DNA from: Hyposmocoma kahamanoa
Lineage: Eukaryota > Arthropoda > Insecta > Lepidoptera > Cosmopterigidae
Reading direction: 5' to 3'
DNA: 64,000 nt
Assembly: GCF_003589595.1 (NCBI RefSeq)
Contig: NW_020653337.1
Coordinates: 3,277,390 to 3,341,389, forward strand
The position numbers and the translations under genes were made by a program. Below, piece by piece: positions 43,521 through 53,703 of the stretch. Position 1 is the stretch's first letter. The number at the start of each line of letters is the position of its first letter. The notes under the pieces are model-generated. The model saw only the letters and a list, made by a program, of their open reading frames with translations, made no database searches and was not told where the DNA came from.

Positions 43521-44487
43521 TAGCAGTAGCTACGTAAATAATGTTGTTGTTCAAAAAACGTTTAAATGGTTTAATTAGTTTTTACATCATAGTTGTTATT
43601 CTAAATGCTAATTGCGTTGTAAAAAAGACGACACTGCAATAACTAACAAGGCATTAAAATTTAATCACCGAAATCAAGCCAAAACCCACACAAAAATCGA
43701 TCTGCGGCTTCAAAAAATAAACTTAACACATCAATTTTTCATACAAAACCGGCTACAAAACCTTACCCTGTGATAGTCCATCAGCCCGTCAATAACATCA
43801 GCAAAACGAAATAAACGTCGAACATTGTTCTCACATCGACGCAATGCACTTGTTATTTAGTTAACAGATCACCATTGTTAGGCGAAACCACGAAAAAAAC
43901 ATGGGCGGGGCCGCTATCGTTACTTGCATCGCAGCCGATGAAACAAGCATCATGATTTCTTCACCACGAACTCTCCTATCCGTGCAAAATTCTACTTTAA
44001 ACCCAGTATAAATAAGGTTATAATTCGCTGTAAAGAAACAAGCAATGCTTTATTAAAGAAAATTAAATTTGCAGTGTAAGAGATGTAAGGATTTGAATTT
44101 CAACTTTATTCTTAACGCCATTTAGGCATCATTTCGTGTAGTCAAATATATTCAGTTTTTGTGTGAAGTGTATGGAATATTAACCTTTATAGCTATTGAG
44201 ATTTTCAATGGAGCATAGAGTGTGAAATGATATTGTTCAAAAGATTATATGGATGGATTTGAATGGATACTTTGTTCGCTGTTAAGACCTTTCGATTTTG
44301 TTCTTAGATATATGTAATTGATAGGGCTGTCGAGTGTGATATTTATATTTACAAAAATAATATTTGTTATTTTTTTATATCGCACATTGTATAATAAAGT
44401 TACTAACTTGGAAAAGTAACATTTATGGGACACTAACAAATAAACATTCAGAAAAATTATATACATGGCACTAGCCAATTATTTATT
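43521..44487. other. No gene seen
   Basis: AT-rich; a 77-codon AT-rich minus frame at 44245-44478 is chance-like. Confidence 0.55.
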
Positions 44488-44580
44488 TTTAAGATACAAA
44501 GTGACGGGCGCCTGGTGGTAAGCGATACGCCTGTCCATAACAGTTGCAGTGCCACTTAGAGAGCTTTAAATCATAACTGC
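44488..44580 (-). repeat. Repeat A, 3' third
   Basis: CAAAGTGACGGGCGCCTGGT through GCAGTGCCACTTAGAGAGC. The GAACAAGTCGTG block is deleted. Confidence 0.85.
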
Positions 44581-45185
44581 TCACGCGCTGCGCTCATCCT
44601 ACCGCAAAATGGCGGCTATTTGGTTTCGCAAATTAGAAAAGGATTCAGTTTAAATACAATTTTTTTTAAATAAAAATTATTATTCTGCATTGCTAAATAA
44701 ATACCCTCCGTACTACAACAAAAACATCTCAAATAAAATGCAGTAATACACCGCCAATCCTGTACTTCAAAAGCACTAATGAAATTTTTGGTGTACTTGG
44801 GTAAATATGATAATATTCCATTTGAGTGGTTCTAATGTTTACCATGAAATTACTCCTTAAAGTATAGTTTATAAACATTTATATTCAGGGTAAACTTAAA
44901 ATACGCAACTTACGGTATGTTTTCAATAAATAAACACCGACATCACCAGCCCAAACAATAACACACACGATTGTCGTGACGTATTTTTGAAGTTGTTTAT
45001 TTTTTTAAATGACAGACCCAGGCATTAAAAACTTTATGGTTTGCTAGAGTAGTTACCGAAATAGCAATTAGTATTAGTTCTTTTACCTGTTATAACTTCG
45101 ATATCCGATAAATCGGTATAAAATCATCACCGGCACCTCTAGGTGTGGTATGCTTCCAGAGACGCATGAATCGCGTGAGCGGATA
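44581..45185. other. No gene; CG-rich start
   Basis: TCACGCGCTGCGCTCATCC and AAAATGGCGGC at 44583-44614, then AT-rich. Confidence 0.5.
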
Positions 45186-45342
45186 AAGGTCTGCCACTGC
45201 ACCCGTCGCTCTGAGACAAGTAGACAGTCCCCCGTGCCTGTATTTCACCAGCACCCTTATCCTACAAAACGGAAACACAATAATGCTCACATTATTGCTT
45301 GGTGGCAGAAATAGGTCAATCACAAGGAGCTCTATTGCTGCC
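45186..45342 (-). repeat. Repeat A, 5' half, abutting a LINE relic
   Basis: Has the 5' end (GCAGCAATAGAGCTCCTTGT on the minus strand) but lacks the CTTACCTATT-to-AGTTCGTCC segment. Sequence passes straight into an RT tail at 45364. Confidence 0.85.
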
Positions 45343-45363
45343 AGCCCGGTTGTCCGACCTAAA

Positions 45364-45510
45364 TACCGACGAAGGGACGAAGTGGAAAAAGACCTCCGCG
45401 CCCAGCACGCAGAGAACTAATAGGAGATCGTACAAGACAGGGCGCGCTGGCGCCAACTCGTATGGGAGGCCAAGACACAATTCTAGTCACTGAGCCAACG
45501 GAGTAAGTAA
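45364..45510 (+). mobile_element. LINE RT C-terminal tail, nonsense-containing
   Basis: Plus frame reads DEVEKDLRAQHAEN, two adjacent stops, EIVQDRARWRQLVWEAKTQF, a stop in place of Gly, SLSQRSK and a final stop. The DR..W..L..EAKT..G pattern is the usual end of several insect endonuclease/RT ORFs. Only about 45 codons remain. Confidence 0.7.
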
Positions 45511-46403
45511 ATATGCGCTCTAGAACCGCATGATGTTTAACGTGCAGTTGTGTGTTACTTAAATTTAACACACTGCGAACAGCACAACGAAGGGACTGAA
45601 GAGGCGAGTGTCAATATAAAGCCGTGCGAGTTTTTAACAACCGTCAACTCAATGAGTCTGCAATGGCCGAATATTTGCTGGAATCAGGACCAAATAAGGG
45701 CCTCTTCAATCCCCTTGAGAATATCCACTTGCGAAAAGTAGAGGTAAACAAATTATATTATTTAAATCCCGATTTTTCAAAATCAAATAATGCCTATGTG
45801 AAAATTGTAAAAGTTTAAATTAGAGAAGAACCTCAAAAAATACATTTTAAGTTATTCATATTTTTTTTAGTAAGCTCTAAATGTCTTCTTCTTAATCCTA
45901 GAAGTATGTTTCGAACTTCCAATAAGTTAACTAATTAATTAAACTCTACATTAATTAACAAAACTGACAACCCTACTCAGGTTGTTATTTATCCTGGATG
46001 ATAGATAAGGGCGCGTATTTTCATTTTATTACCAAATTACCGATCGGCCGATTGCGTGTGCGCCGATTCTGTATCGCAGCAACTTTGCTCTTTTTGCATT
46101 CCGACACTTTACAATGGGAACTTATTTATTTAGATCAATACTGAATTTAACATACAATTTATTTTTAAGATAGCGTAGTCTACAGTCTCTACTGAGTTCA
46201 CATTGTCTAAGGAATGTATTTCAGTTTCAAATCTGTCGTTATTTCATTGGTAAGTAATTACATTTGAAATCGCGGCATTGATTTAATTAAAATACAAATT
46301 TGTTAGGCTGATTCACCGGAGAAGAATGAATAGAAACTCTAGGTTTATCATTTACAACATTAATTTGAAACAAACATATAGATCGAGAATATTTATTCAG
46401 ATC
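45511..46403. other. No gene seen
   Basis: AT-rich; GC patch ACCGATCGGCCGATTGCGTG at 46035-46080. Confidence 0.5.
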
Positions 46404-46698
46404 TAAATTGCGTATTTGTTATTTCAAACAAACCAACGTTTCGTTCTAAAAGGCATTTGCAAACTGGATCCGGTTCGTATTCGTCCCCGAGACTAAACAA
46501 ATCTAGAAAACTCGGACCCACTTTGGATGTCGCGTTTTCACTAAGTCCAATTCTAATCCGACAAAATAGGAATATCGTATGTAGACCAAGATAAAAAATA
46601 ACACTTCGGACATCTGTGATATTTCGGACCGTCTTTTCTCGGTTGGACGTAATGCGCAAGAACTCTTACAGGTCCCATGGTCACGGCTGACTGAGATG
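46404..46698 (-). mobile_element. B-family copy split by ~220 bp
   Basis: Plus-strand TTTCAAACAAACCAACGTTTCG (46421-46442) and TACAGGTCCCATGGTCACGG (46667-46686) are adjacent in other B copies. Here about 220 bp of unrelated sequence replaces the expected GGGCCCTT. Outer ends were not resolved. Confidence 0.6.
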
Positions 46699-47214
46699 GT
46701 AACGTCATCAACCAGTTACAACAATTATTAGACACCACTCTAGGCTGGTTTGTAGCTGTGATGTTTTTTTTTGTAATTGATGCATATAATAATAAAAAAC
46801 ATAATAAATCAAATTATAAAGATCTTGCATCATACAACCACACAAAAAACTTCCATCGCACACCACTAGACGGCATTGACCCATTTTATTAATTTTCCCT
46901 ATTTAATGCGCATCTTGAACTTACTGCTTCCTTGTTTAGGACAGCGATTGAGATTGTTTTTTCCTGGTACTTAATTTATAATTAATGTTAGGAACGATTT
47001 ACAATTGAAATGATATTTAGTTTAAATAGAAATATCAAGAATAATTTTATTGATAGAGAAGGAAGGGGAAAAAATTCGGTCTTATGACAATGTTGCTTAA
47101 ATTGCCTTCAATATTTACACTGCATATATAATAAAAAGCATCTATTGAAAGCAAACATTTTCAAAAAGTGCCAAGAAAATACAGATAAAGGTATACTTTT
47201 GGATTATTGCATTA
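46699..47214. other. No gene seen
   Basis: AT-rich; no supported feature. Confidence 0.55.
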
Positions 47215-47545
47215 TATGATAGTGATACATGGACAGACAGAGATATATAGTAAGATTGGAAACATTTGGGATGTGATGATGGGAAAAATGGAGGGGATCA
47301 GTTGGATATAAAGAAAAACCAGTGAGGTGTTAAGGATAGTGCAGGAAACGAGAAGATTATTACAGCCAATGGAGAACCAAAGGAGAAAGATGTTTGGGTG
47401 TCAATACGTCATGATAATTTTTTAGAAGCACCATAGATGGGAAAATCGATGGAAAAAAGACAAAGGACGACGAAGTTATTTAGATCAGATAAGGGAAAAA
47501 GCTGATTTTGAGTCGTATCAGGAAATTAAGAAGATCCTTCATAAT
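47215..47545 (+). mobile_element. Decayed LINE RT C-terminal region
   Basis: Pieces in different plus frames follow the family order: ISWI-RKT and EEVLRIVQETRRLLQ, then MENQRRKMFG, IRHDNFLEA, MDGKI-like MGKSMEKRQR and GRRSYLDQIREKADFESYQE. LGH-LR-D...I-G---GKRGRGR is a known RT C-terminal pattern. Several shifts make it non-functional. Confidence 0.65.
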
Positions 47546-48413
47546 GTTCTCATTTTAACCAAATTCACTGTAACGTAAAAAAAATGAGATATAGTAAATA
47601 TAAGTTCATTCTGTCTTCAAAAATTACCAAAAAGTGCGAAATTGTAAAAACAAAAATAAACTCGCTCTCAAGACAACCAATAAACCTTGAAAAACAAAAC
47701 TCTTGCAAAAGTAAATAATCTCCTCAACAATGGGGAGGCAAGACAAATAAATCGGTGTTTACACAAACGCTCAATAAATCGCCGCGCGTGCGCTGGCCGC
47801 GCTTATTTATGTACCGGCGCAGACGCGTGCAGCGCCGTAGATCTTTTAACTGGTGTCTAACTAGACTCGAGACGGATGGGCAAAATAAAGGATGCAATTG
47901 AAAAGGAGAATGCTGCAAATTATTAACGGAAGATTCTTAGGACCCTTATAGTGCAGTACTAACAGTATGTTTTGGAAACTATCTGGTAAGTTGTTAAAGG
48001 GTACCTAAGATTTTTAAAAAAAACTTATAAATATATCAAAGAGCCTTTTTCAATATAGCGATACCTCCAATGACACTTCGCCAACTGAATTTTTGGACCA
48101 GTTCTGTTTTTATTTTGTTTTTTGTTGTTATGTTCATTTTCGAATTTTGTTTTTCTTTTCATCATAATATTAGTAAATAAATAAGGCTGTTTACAAAAAT
48201 AATAGAAAATTAAGAAAAAATAAAGATGGAGGTATCGAGATAACATTTTAATAGGTCTCATTACTGAAGTCCACAAGAACTTGACGCCTAAGAAAATTCT
48301 TTAAAACCAACCTCATGAAAACAGAAGCAAATATTGTCAACGTTTTGAGCTTTTTACAGGCCTGGTATTGGGTCCAAAAACAATAGTTTATTATCCAATA
48401 GATATTCAATCGA
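47546..48413. other. No gene; GC-rich quasi-palindrome at 47770-47820
   Basis: AATAAATCGCCGCGCG and GGCCGCGCTTATTTATG face each other, followed by ACCGGCGCAGACGCGTGCAG. Repeat-free; possible regulatory element. CGATACCTCCA (48059) and TGGAGGTATCG (48228) form a weak inverted pair. Confidence 0.35.
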
Positions 48414-48443
48414 TAGCAATCGCGAAAACCTAGGAACTGGATA
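48414..48443 (-). repeat. B-family 5' end fragment
   Basis: Minus strand CAGTTCCTAGGTTTTCGCGA then TTGC matches the first ~30 bp of B with few changes. Remainder absent. Confidence 0.55.
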
Positions 48444-48529
48444 CAACAAGACATGTCATTGAAATAAGTACCTAAAAGTATTATTGAATTTTTTTGTGAA
48501 ATTACTCCACTTGTTTTTATTATGATTAT

Positions 48530-48640
48530 AAAGATCGTACACACAGAAAAATTTTCTTCGACTCTGTGACGGGACTTGAAGCCACGACCATATTGCACCG
48601 AAGTATTGCTCTTGCCAACTGAGCTACGGGTCAAGTCATC
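48530..48640 (-). mobile_element. tRNA-headed SINE
   Basis: Minus strand reads ACCCGTAGCTCAGTTGGCAA (A box TAGCTCAGTTGG) and GGCTTCAAGTCCCGTCACAG (B box-like), then TCGAAGAAAATTTTTCTGTG. A 128-codon frame through it is spurious. The acceptor arm does not pair, so not a tRNA gene. Confidence 0.7.
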
Positions 48641-49282
48641 GAATTGTCGTATTTAACACACAAAACACGTAAATTCTCCTATGTGTTTTTGTTAAGGATC
48701 TTTGTACTGAATATTTTAGTGAGACATTTTAGAACCTTCTTTACTTCTTCAATTTTTCTATATGTTCGATCTTTGTATTAATCATACCTAAAAGTAATTT
48801 TCTTTTTCATTAAAAGCGACAGCGTTCGCGCCTCACTCGCGTTGGTTTCGTCTTCATAAATCCCATGGATAGATCTAATTCCTACAGTATTCTTCTGACT
48901 TATGTGATTGCTCAGCTCTCAGGATCGATCGACGCCCGCGCATGATTTAGAAGCTGGCGAAAGGTCGTGTCGATGTCGGATAGCGAAGGTTATAATTAAT
49001 ACTTGCTCTTGTTGCCTTTGCGCATGGTGCGAGATCATTTTTGTGCCTAGGATTGTTTTTGTGAGATAGTTCTTTGGATGTTGTTTTTATTGTATTTGTT
49101 TGTTGGGAATTCTGTTTGTATACATACACTCAATCCAGAACGGTGTAAATGACGTATGATACAAATATTGCCTTGCTTTATTTACAATTTGAAATTGGTG
49201 TGTAGCAGGGACGCAAGCTCAGCACATACTGTGTACAGCATATGCGCACGCACAGCTCTGATTTTCAACATTGTTTATTTTA
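48641..49282. other. No gene seen
   Basis: A GC patch at 48900-48960 (GATCGATCGACGCCCGCGCA). No supported gene. Confidence 0.5.
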
Positions 49283-49560
49283 GTTGCAGTAGAACTCCTT
49301 GAGAAAGAGTTCGTCCAGGGAAGTACTGTCACCTTAACTATTTCTGCCGCCAAACAGTGATATGAGCATTAATGTGTTCCGATTTTGAAAGATAAGGATA
49401 CCGGTGAAATCACAGGCACATGGGACTTGTCACATATGTCTCAGGGTGATAGGCGCACTGGCAGTGCTCCTCAGATCTTTGCGATTTAAAGCTCCGAATG
49501 ACACTGCAAATGTACCTCACCACCAGGCGCATGACTGTGTCCCGCCACTTGATAGTATAC
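49283..49560 (+). repeat. Repeat A, near full length
   Basis: From TAGTTGCAGTAGAACTCCTT to CGCCACTTGATAGTATACAA; about 20 bp around TTATGGACAGGCGTG are deleted. Confidence 0.9.
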
Positions 49561-50420
49561 AAAAAACCCACCACACGCAAAACAGACGCTTGGATGTCGA
49601 GTTGCGGACAACAGCTCTTTACACCATACACCATAACATAAGTACAAATGTGCAAGTGTCCTCCACGACCACTTCCACCTCCGCTCCTGCGTTTCTCATC
49701 AGACTGGCATTTACGTTAGCGCTTTCTTTTGTTACCGCAAAAAGTGATCACCGTTTAAATCGATCTATTTAAATATTTTTATTTTTCTATATAATTTGTT
49801 GTTTATGACGTTACTCAGTCTTGTGAGGTTGTTAACATTTTACAAATAACTCTGTATAAATATGTAAAACGATAGTTAACGAGGTTTTAATCTACAACAT
49901 CACACATGTTTTTAACAAAAAAAAATCATAACCGTTTCAAAATCATATCTATAAATCTCCTATTCGATCCGACGGTCATTTCAGTAATATAACAACTGAT
50001 GATAATCTGTTAAAAATGTCACACTATGACAGGTTACAGTTATTGTAACATATAATCTGACTAAGAAACGTATTCATGTCATTTCAAATAAATTCTAAGC
50101 ATAATCGTCTCTATTTCAACACTCATAAAGTTTACTACGTTACCTTATAAACTTCAACGAGGAAGTTAGTATCTATTGCATAGATATAGAGTCGAAATTG
50201 TTGATATATTTTTTGTATAATAGTAAATATTATGTTTGACATCCGGCGCGAGCGCACCGTAACGTCGATTACTCGATAATTTTCAAAGATTAACATCTCC
50301 TTTGACAAAAACTATTTTTAAAACATGCATATAAAATTATTTACATTGTGTATACACTCATTATACATTGTTAATACCGTGTCAGGTAATACGTGTAGGC
50401 CTTCTGTTCTTTACTTTTTT
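49561..50420. other. No gene seen
   Basis: AT-rich; no supported feature. Confidence 0.55.
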
Positions 50421-50888
50421 ATGTTACCAAGTGAAGGGACAAACAAGTCGCGCGCCTGGTGGTAAACGACACGCCTGTGCATGACAGTTGTAGTGCCGTA
50501 GATAACAAAGAGCTGAGGGGCACTGCCACAGCGTCAGTCACGCTGAGACAAAAGTTGACAAGTCCAATGTCCCTGTAATTTCAACGGTAACCTATCACAA
50601 ACTCGAATTCTTTTTTCCTTAATAACGTTTGTTCGGATTTTCTTTACACTGAAAACCGAATTATTACGATACCATTGTCCTTTCAGGATATGTTGGGTGT
50701 TTTTGGCAAATACACGATTAGGTTCGGTTAGGTTAGGTTAAGTTAGATTTAAAAGAAAAAAACATTTTTCTCTCTAAATTACTTTCGAGATATTACGAAA
50801 ATTCGATCAAACGTTATTTCTGGAAAATGTCATTTCAGACTACTGATAGGTAACCGGTGGCAGTACTTCCGTGGACGAACTCTTACGT
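50421..50888 (-). repeat. Repeat A interrupted by a ~245-bp insert
   Basis: 50421-50600 covers the 3' end to the ACAGG-ATTGGACTTGTCAAC block, and 50846-50888 is the 5' part GTAAGAGTTCGTCCACGGAA. About 45 bp of A (the AAGCAGTAATG region) are replaced by 245 bp of foreign sequence that includes a TTAGG-like tract. Confidence 0.8.
50718..50746 (+). repeat. Interstitial TTAGG-like tract
   Basis: TTAGGTTCGGTTAGGTTAGG followed by TTAAGTTAG: four to five near-units of the insect telomere repeat. Too short to be a telomere. Confidence 0.7.
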
Positions 50889-52054
50889 AATTATAAACGT
50901 TAAAGGCATCATTTGGTATAATAAAAAAATAATTAAATAGATAAGAATTCGACGTAAACTAGCAATTAAATTGACATCTTTTTACATCGACATAGCCACA
51001 GCATTAGTGAACCTTCTTTGAAAAAAAAACTAAACAACTTTTTTTTTAGAGTTTTGTTTAGGTGTTGACTTGCTTAGATGGCTGAATATTTTGAAATTGT
51101 AACAGTTTAACGTAGATTTTTTTATAGTTAAAATAAGTGGCATCTTATTTTCATCTCACAGATGGAAAGTGATGATGATGTCGACCACAGAACAATAAAC
51201 ACAGTAGAAGTGTAAAGTGAGCGTGATACGTGAGCCAACAGTTATACACCACATACTTGTGTTCAGTCCGCCATTTTACTATGTACGTACATGGTCATGT
51301 CAATTAATTATTTCGTGAAAAACCTTGAAAATCGCAGAAAAGTGCCTTAATTTGCTTTATCTATCCATGGTGGTGGTTCATATTATCGTTAAGTCTATTT
51401 AATTTTATTAAATTTTCAATTTTCTGTTTATATATTTTGTTACAAGAAACGAAAGTTAATCTTATAACGCTGCCATATGGACGCTTCTTTTTTGGAGAAC
51501 CAAGTAAGTATCTTGAATTCGTCGTCGTTCTACAGTTGACCGCTAGATGGCAACTCATTGATTGAAATCCCAATTATAAATACATAATAAAAGCATCGTA
51601 ACATGCAATAATAGCTATTTAATTTTGAGCGATATCTCAACAGAGTAACGTTTAAATTATATTAAGCGTCCAAAATTTGTTACATCTTTATAAATAGAAA
51701 CTACGACATTACCAATGTTTCATAGTGTTTAAAATATGAATGTGTGAGTCTTTGCGACAGCGGTTCTTATAATGATCGAGTCTTAAGTCACTTAAGTCAC
51801 TACCATTGTTTGTTTCTTCCGTGAGGTCAACGTCGTAGCGTACACACCTACATAAACTTCAATAAATGAAAAAACTTTTCAACTTAAAGTTTATGTGTAA
51901 GAAAGGACGCAAAATCAACTCAGAACTACTCGACAAATATGTACGATATTAAAACAAATTAATGACAAAAACAAAAAAAATGACACAGAAGTATTTTTTC
52001 AGCCACTAGCGCCCTGCGTTCAACACAGTAACTCATTGGAAAGTAAGCGTTATA
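50889..52054. other. No gene; one GCCATCTAGCG motif
   Basis: The motif is at 51541-51551 on the minus strand. Otherwise AT-rich with no supported feature. Confidence 0.55.
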
Positions 52055-52322
52055 ATAATAATTAATAAATAAATAATATAAATAAATAAGTATTAGACAA
52101 CATAACATATGTCGCTTTGATCCCGAAGTAAGAAACTAAAGCACTTGTGTTATAGAAATCGGGAACAACAACGGTACTACAAACACCCATATCCGCGACA
52201 ATATAGAAAAGTTACTTTTTGTACATTAACCCGACCGGGGACCGAACCTGCACCTCAGAAATGGCGACACTATGAAAACCGGTGTGCAAGCCCCTCGACC
52301 AAGCTCGTCGTCGTAGTTCTTC
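52055..52322 (-). mobile_element. Full-length tRNA-headed SINE with (ATTT)n tail (SINE-Q)
   Basis: Minus strand: head with CTTGGTCGAGGGGCTTGCAC and a B box GGTTCGGTCCCC, body with GGTGTTTGTAGTACCGTTGT and CATAACACAAGTGCTTTAG-like sequence (TATAACACAAGTGC), then GTTGTCTAATACTTATTTAT. I recognise this as a common lepidopteran SINE type. The A/T tail at 52045-52090 marks its 3' end. Confidence 0.8.
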
Positions 52323-52431
52323 GCTAAAGAAAATTCTGCTGGGAGTACCTTAACATGACCATTATTGTTAGTAAAAATTAGATAATTATTGAGAAAGGGA
52401 CTATAGATGGACGGACAAATTAAGATGAGTC

Positions 52432-52454
52432 CATGGACCCCTAACGGGTCCATG
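52432..52454. other. Perfect 9-bp hairpin CATGGACCC / GGGTCCATG
   Basis: Five-base loop CTAAC. GGGTCCATG recurs at 52603 and 52634, suggesting a local repeat family. Confidence 0.75.
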
Positions 52455-53379
52455 TAATGAACGCCGGGGGCCCGTGGCGAGCCTACCTAACATAATGGAA
52501 CAACAACCATCATATTAACTATTCACAGGAAATTAAATAAAGTTTAATCGCAAACATTATAAGCTAGTAAAAGCTAAACTTAGTTGTTATCTTCTCGGAA
52601 AGGGTCCATGGGCTTTTTGACATTTTGAGAGGGGTCCATGACTAGAAAAAGACTAAGAAGTCCTGTCCAGGATAAAAGTCGATAAAGAAATTTCTTTTTC
52701 GCTCATTTTCTGACCTAAACAACTGCCAGCGATTCCTAAAATAGTATCTTCCTACTTCCCAAAGCCGCAGTACTAAGACCCAGATCGCTCTGGATACATG
52801 CGCCCACGCACCATTGTCCGAAGCTCGTTCTGCAGATAACATCGCGGCAAAAACCGAGCACTTTATAAGGATTGACCGGTTAAGGTATTGTAGGAGTTTT
52901 GTACGCTTTTGTTCAAGAATACATTAGTAACCAGTATACCATAGGGTTTATTAACTGTGAATCAAAGAAGGATTAAAATTTGGCGGCCATATCAAGATCG
53001 CCTATGTTACTGGAAAGACGGTTTAAAAAAGCTCGAAGTGCGTCTGGCGTGAAGCTAACAAATCGTATAGCAACCCAAGATTGACATAACTATTCATACA
53101 CCTGCCCCCGTAGCATGACGGAGCGATAAAACTATTATGTCCACATTTAGCTGTCAAATTCGAGTGATAATACCGCCATTTTGAAATTTTATCACAATAG
53201 CGAACATAGCGAGTACCGCGACGTCACATTGTTAACGCGCCGTGCGCGCCACGACCAATGGCTGCGAAAATATATCGCAGTACCAAACATGGCAGCAAGG
53301 TCGCATGATATTAAAGCATTTTGACAATTCAGCAGTCATTCACACAGCAGTCATTTTTTTAATGTAAAAATGAGCGGTA
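52455..53379. other. No gene; GC-richer block at 53100-53300
   Basis: Block includes GTTAACGCGCCGTGCGCGCC and ACCAATGGCTGCGAAAATAT. ACCAAT is a CCAAT-type word, but there is no other support for a promoter. Confidence 0.35.
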
Positions 53380-53440
53380 GCAATGCTGACACTACTGCTT
53401 GACGGCAGATAAAAGTAAGGTCTACTGCTACTACCATTTT
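53380..53440 (-). repeat. Repeat A, two 5' pieces joined
   Basis: The AGCAGTAGTGTCAGCATTGC side and the GTAGTAGCAGTAGACC end are present; ~40 bp between them are deleted. Confidence 0.7.
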
Positions 53441-53703
53441 GATTTGGGCAAATATTCTTAAAAAGCAGCGATTTACATAAACTTTTAACAAAGATCAGTG
53501 CTGTGCGAGCTAGATGGGTAGGGTCACGATTTCTGATAGGACCAATTTAGGAAATGCACTTTTCTAAATTGGTTCTGGTCTGGCTACTCTGAGTGGTTAA
53601 TTACAAAGTCAGTTACGCTACTTCCTGTGAGTTAAATCTTCTCCCTTCTGACTAAGTGTCATAACTGAGCTGTAGATAGCGACTATTAGTTCTATCAATG
53701 ATA

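Noticed and set aside
48059..48238. 11-bp inverted pair CGATACCTCCA / TGGAGGTATCG as element ends
   Set aside because: No target duplication, interior is simple T-rich sequence, and the pair is short enough for chance.
48248..48634. 128-codon minus-strand frame
   Set aside because: It begins inside a tRNA-headed SINE and runs over a B-family fragment, so the translation is incidental.
49404..49772. 122-codon plus-strand frame
   Set aside because: The first half is repeat A (the KSQAHGTCH-type translation recurs in other copies); the rest has no features.
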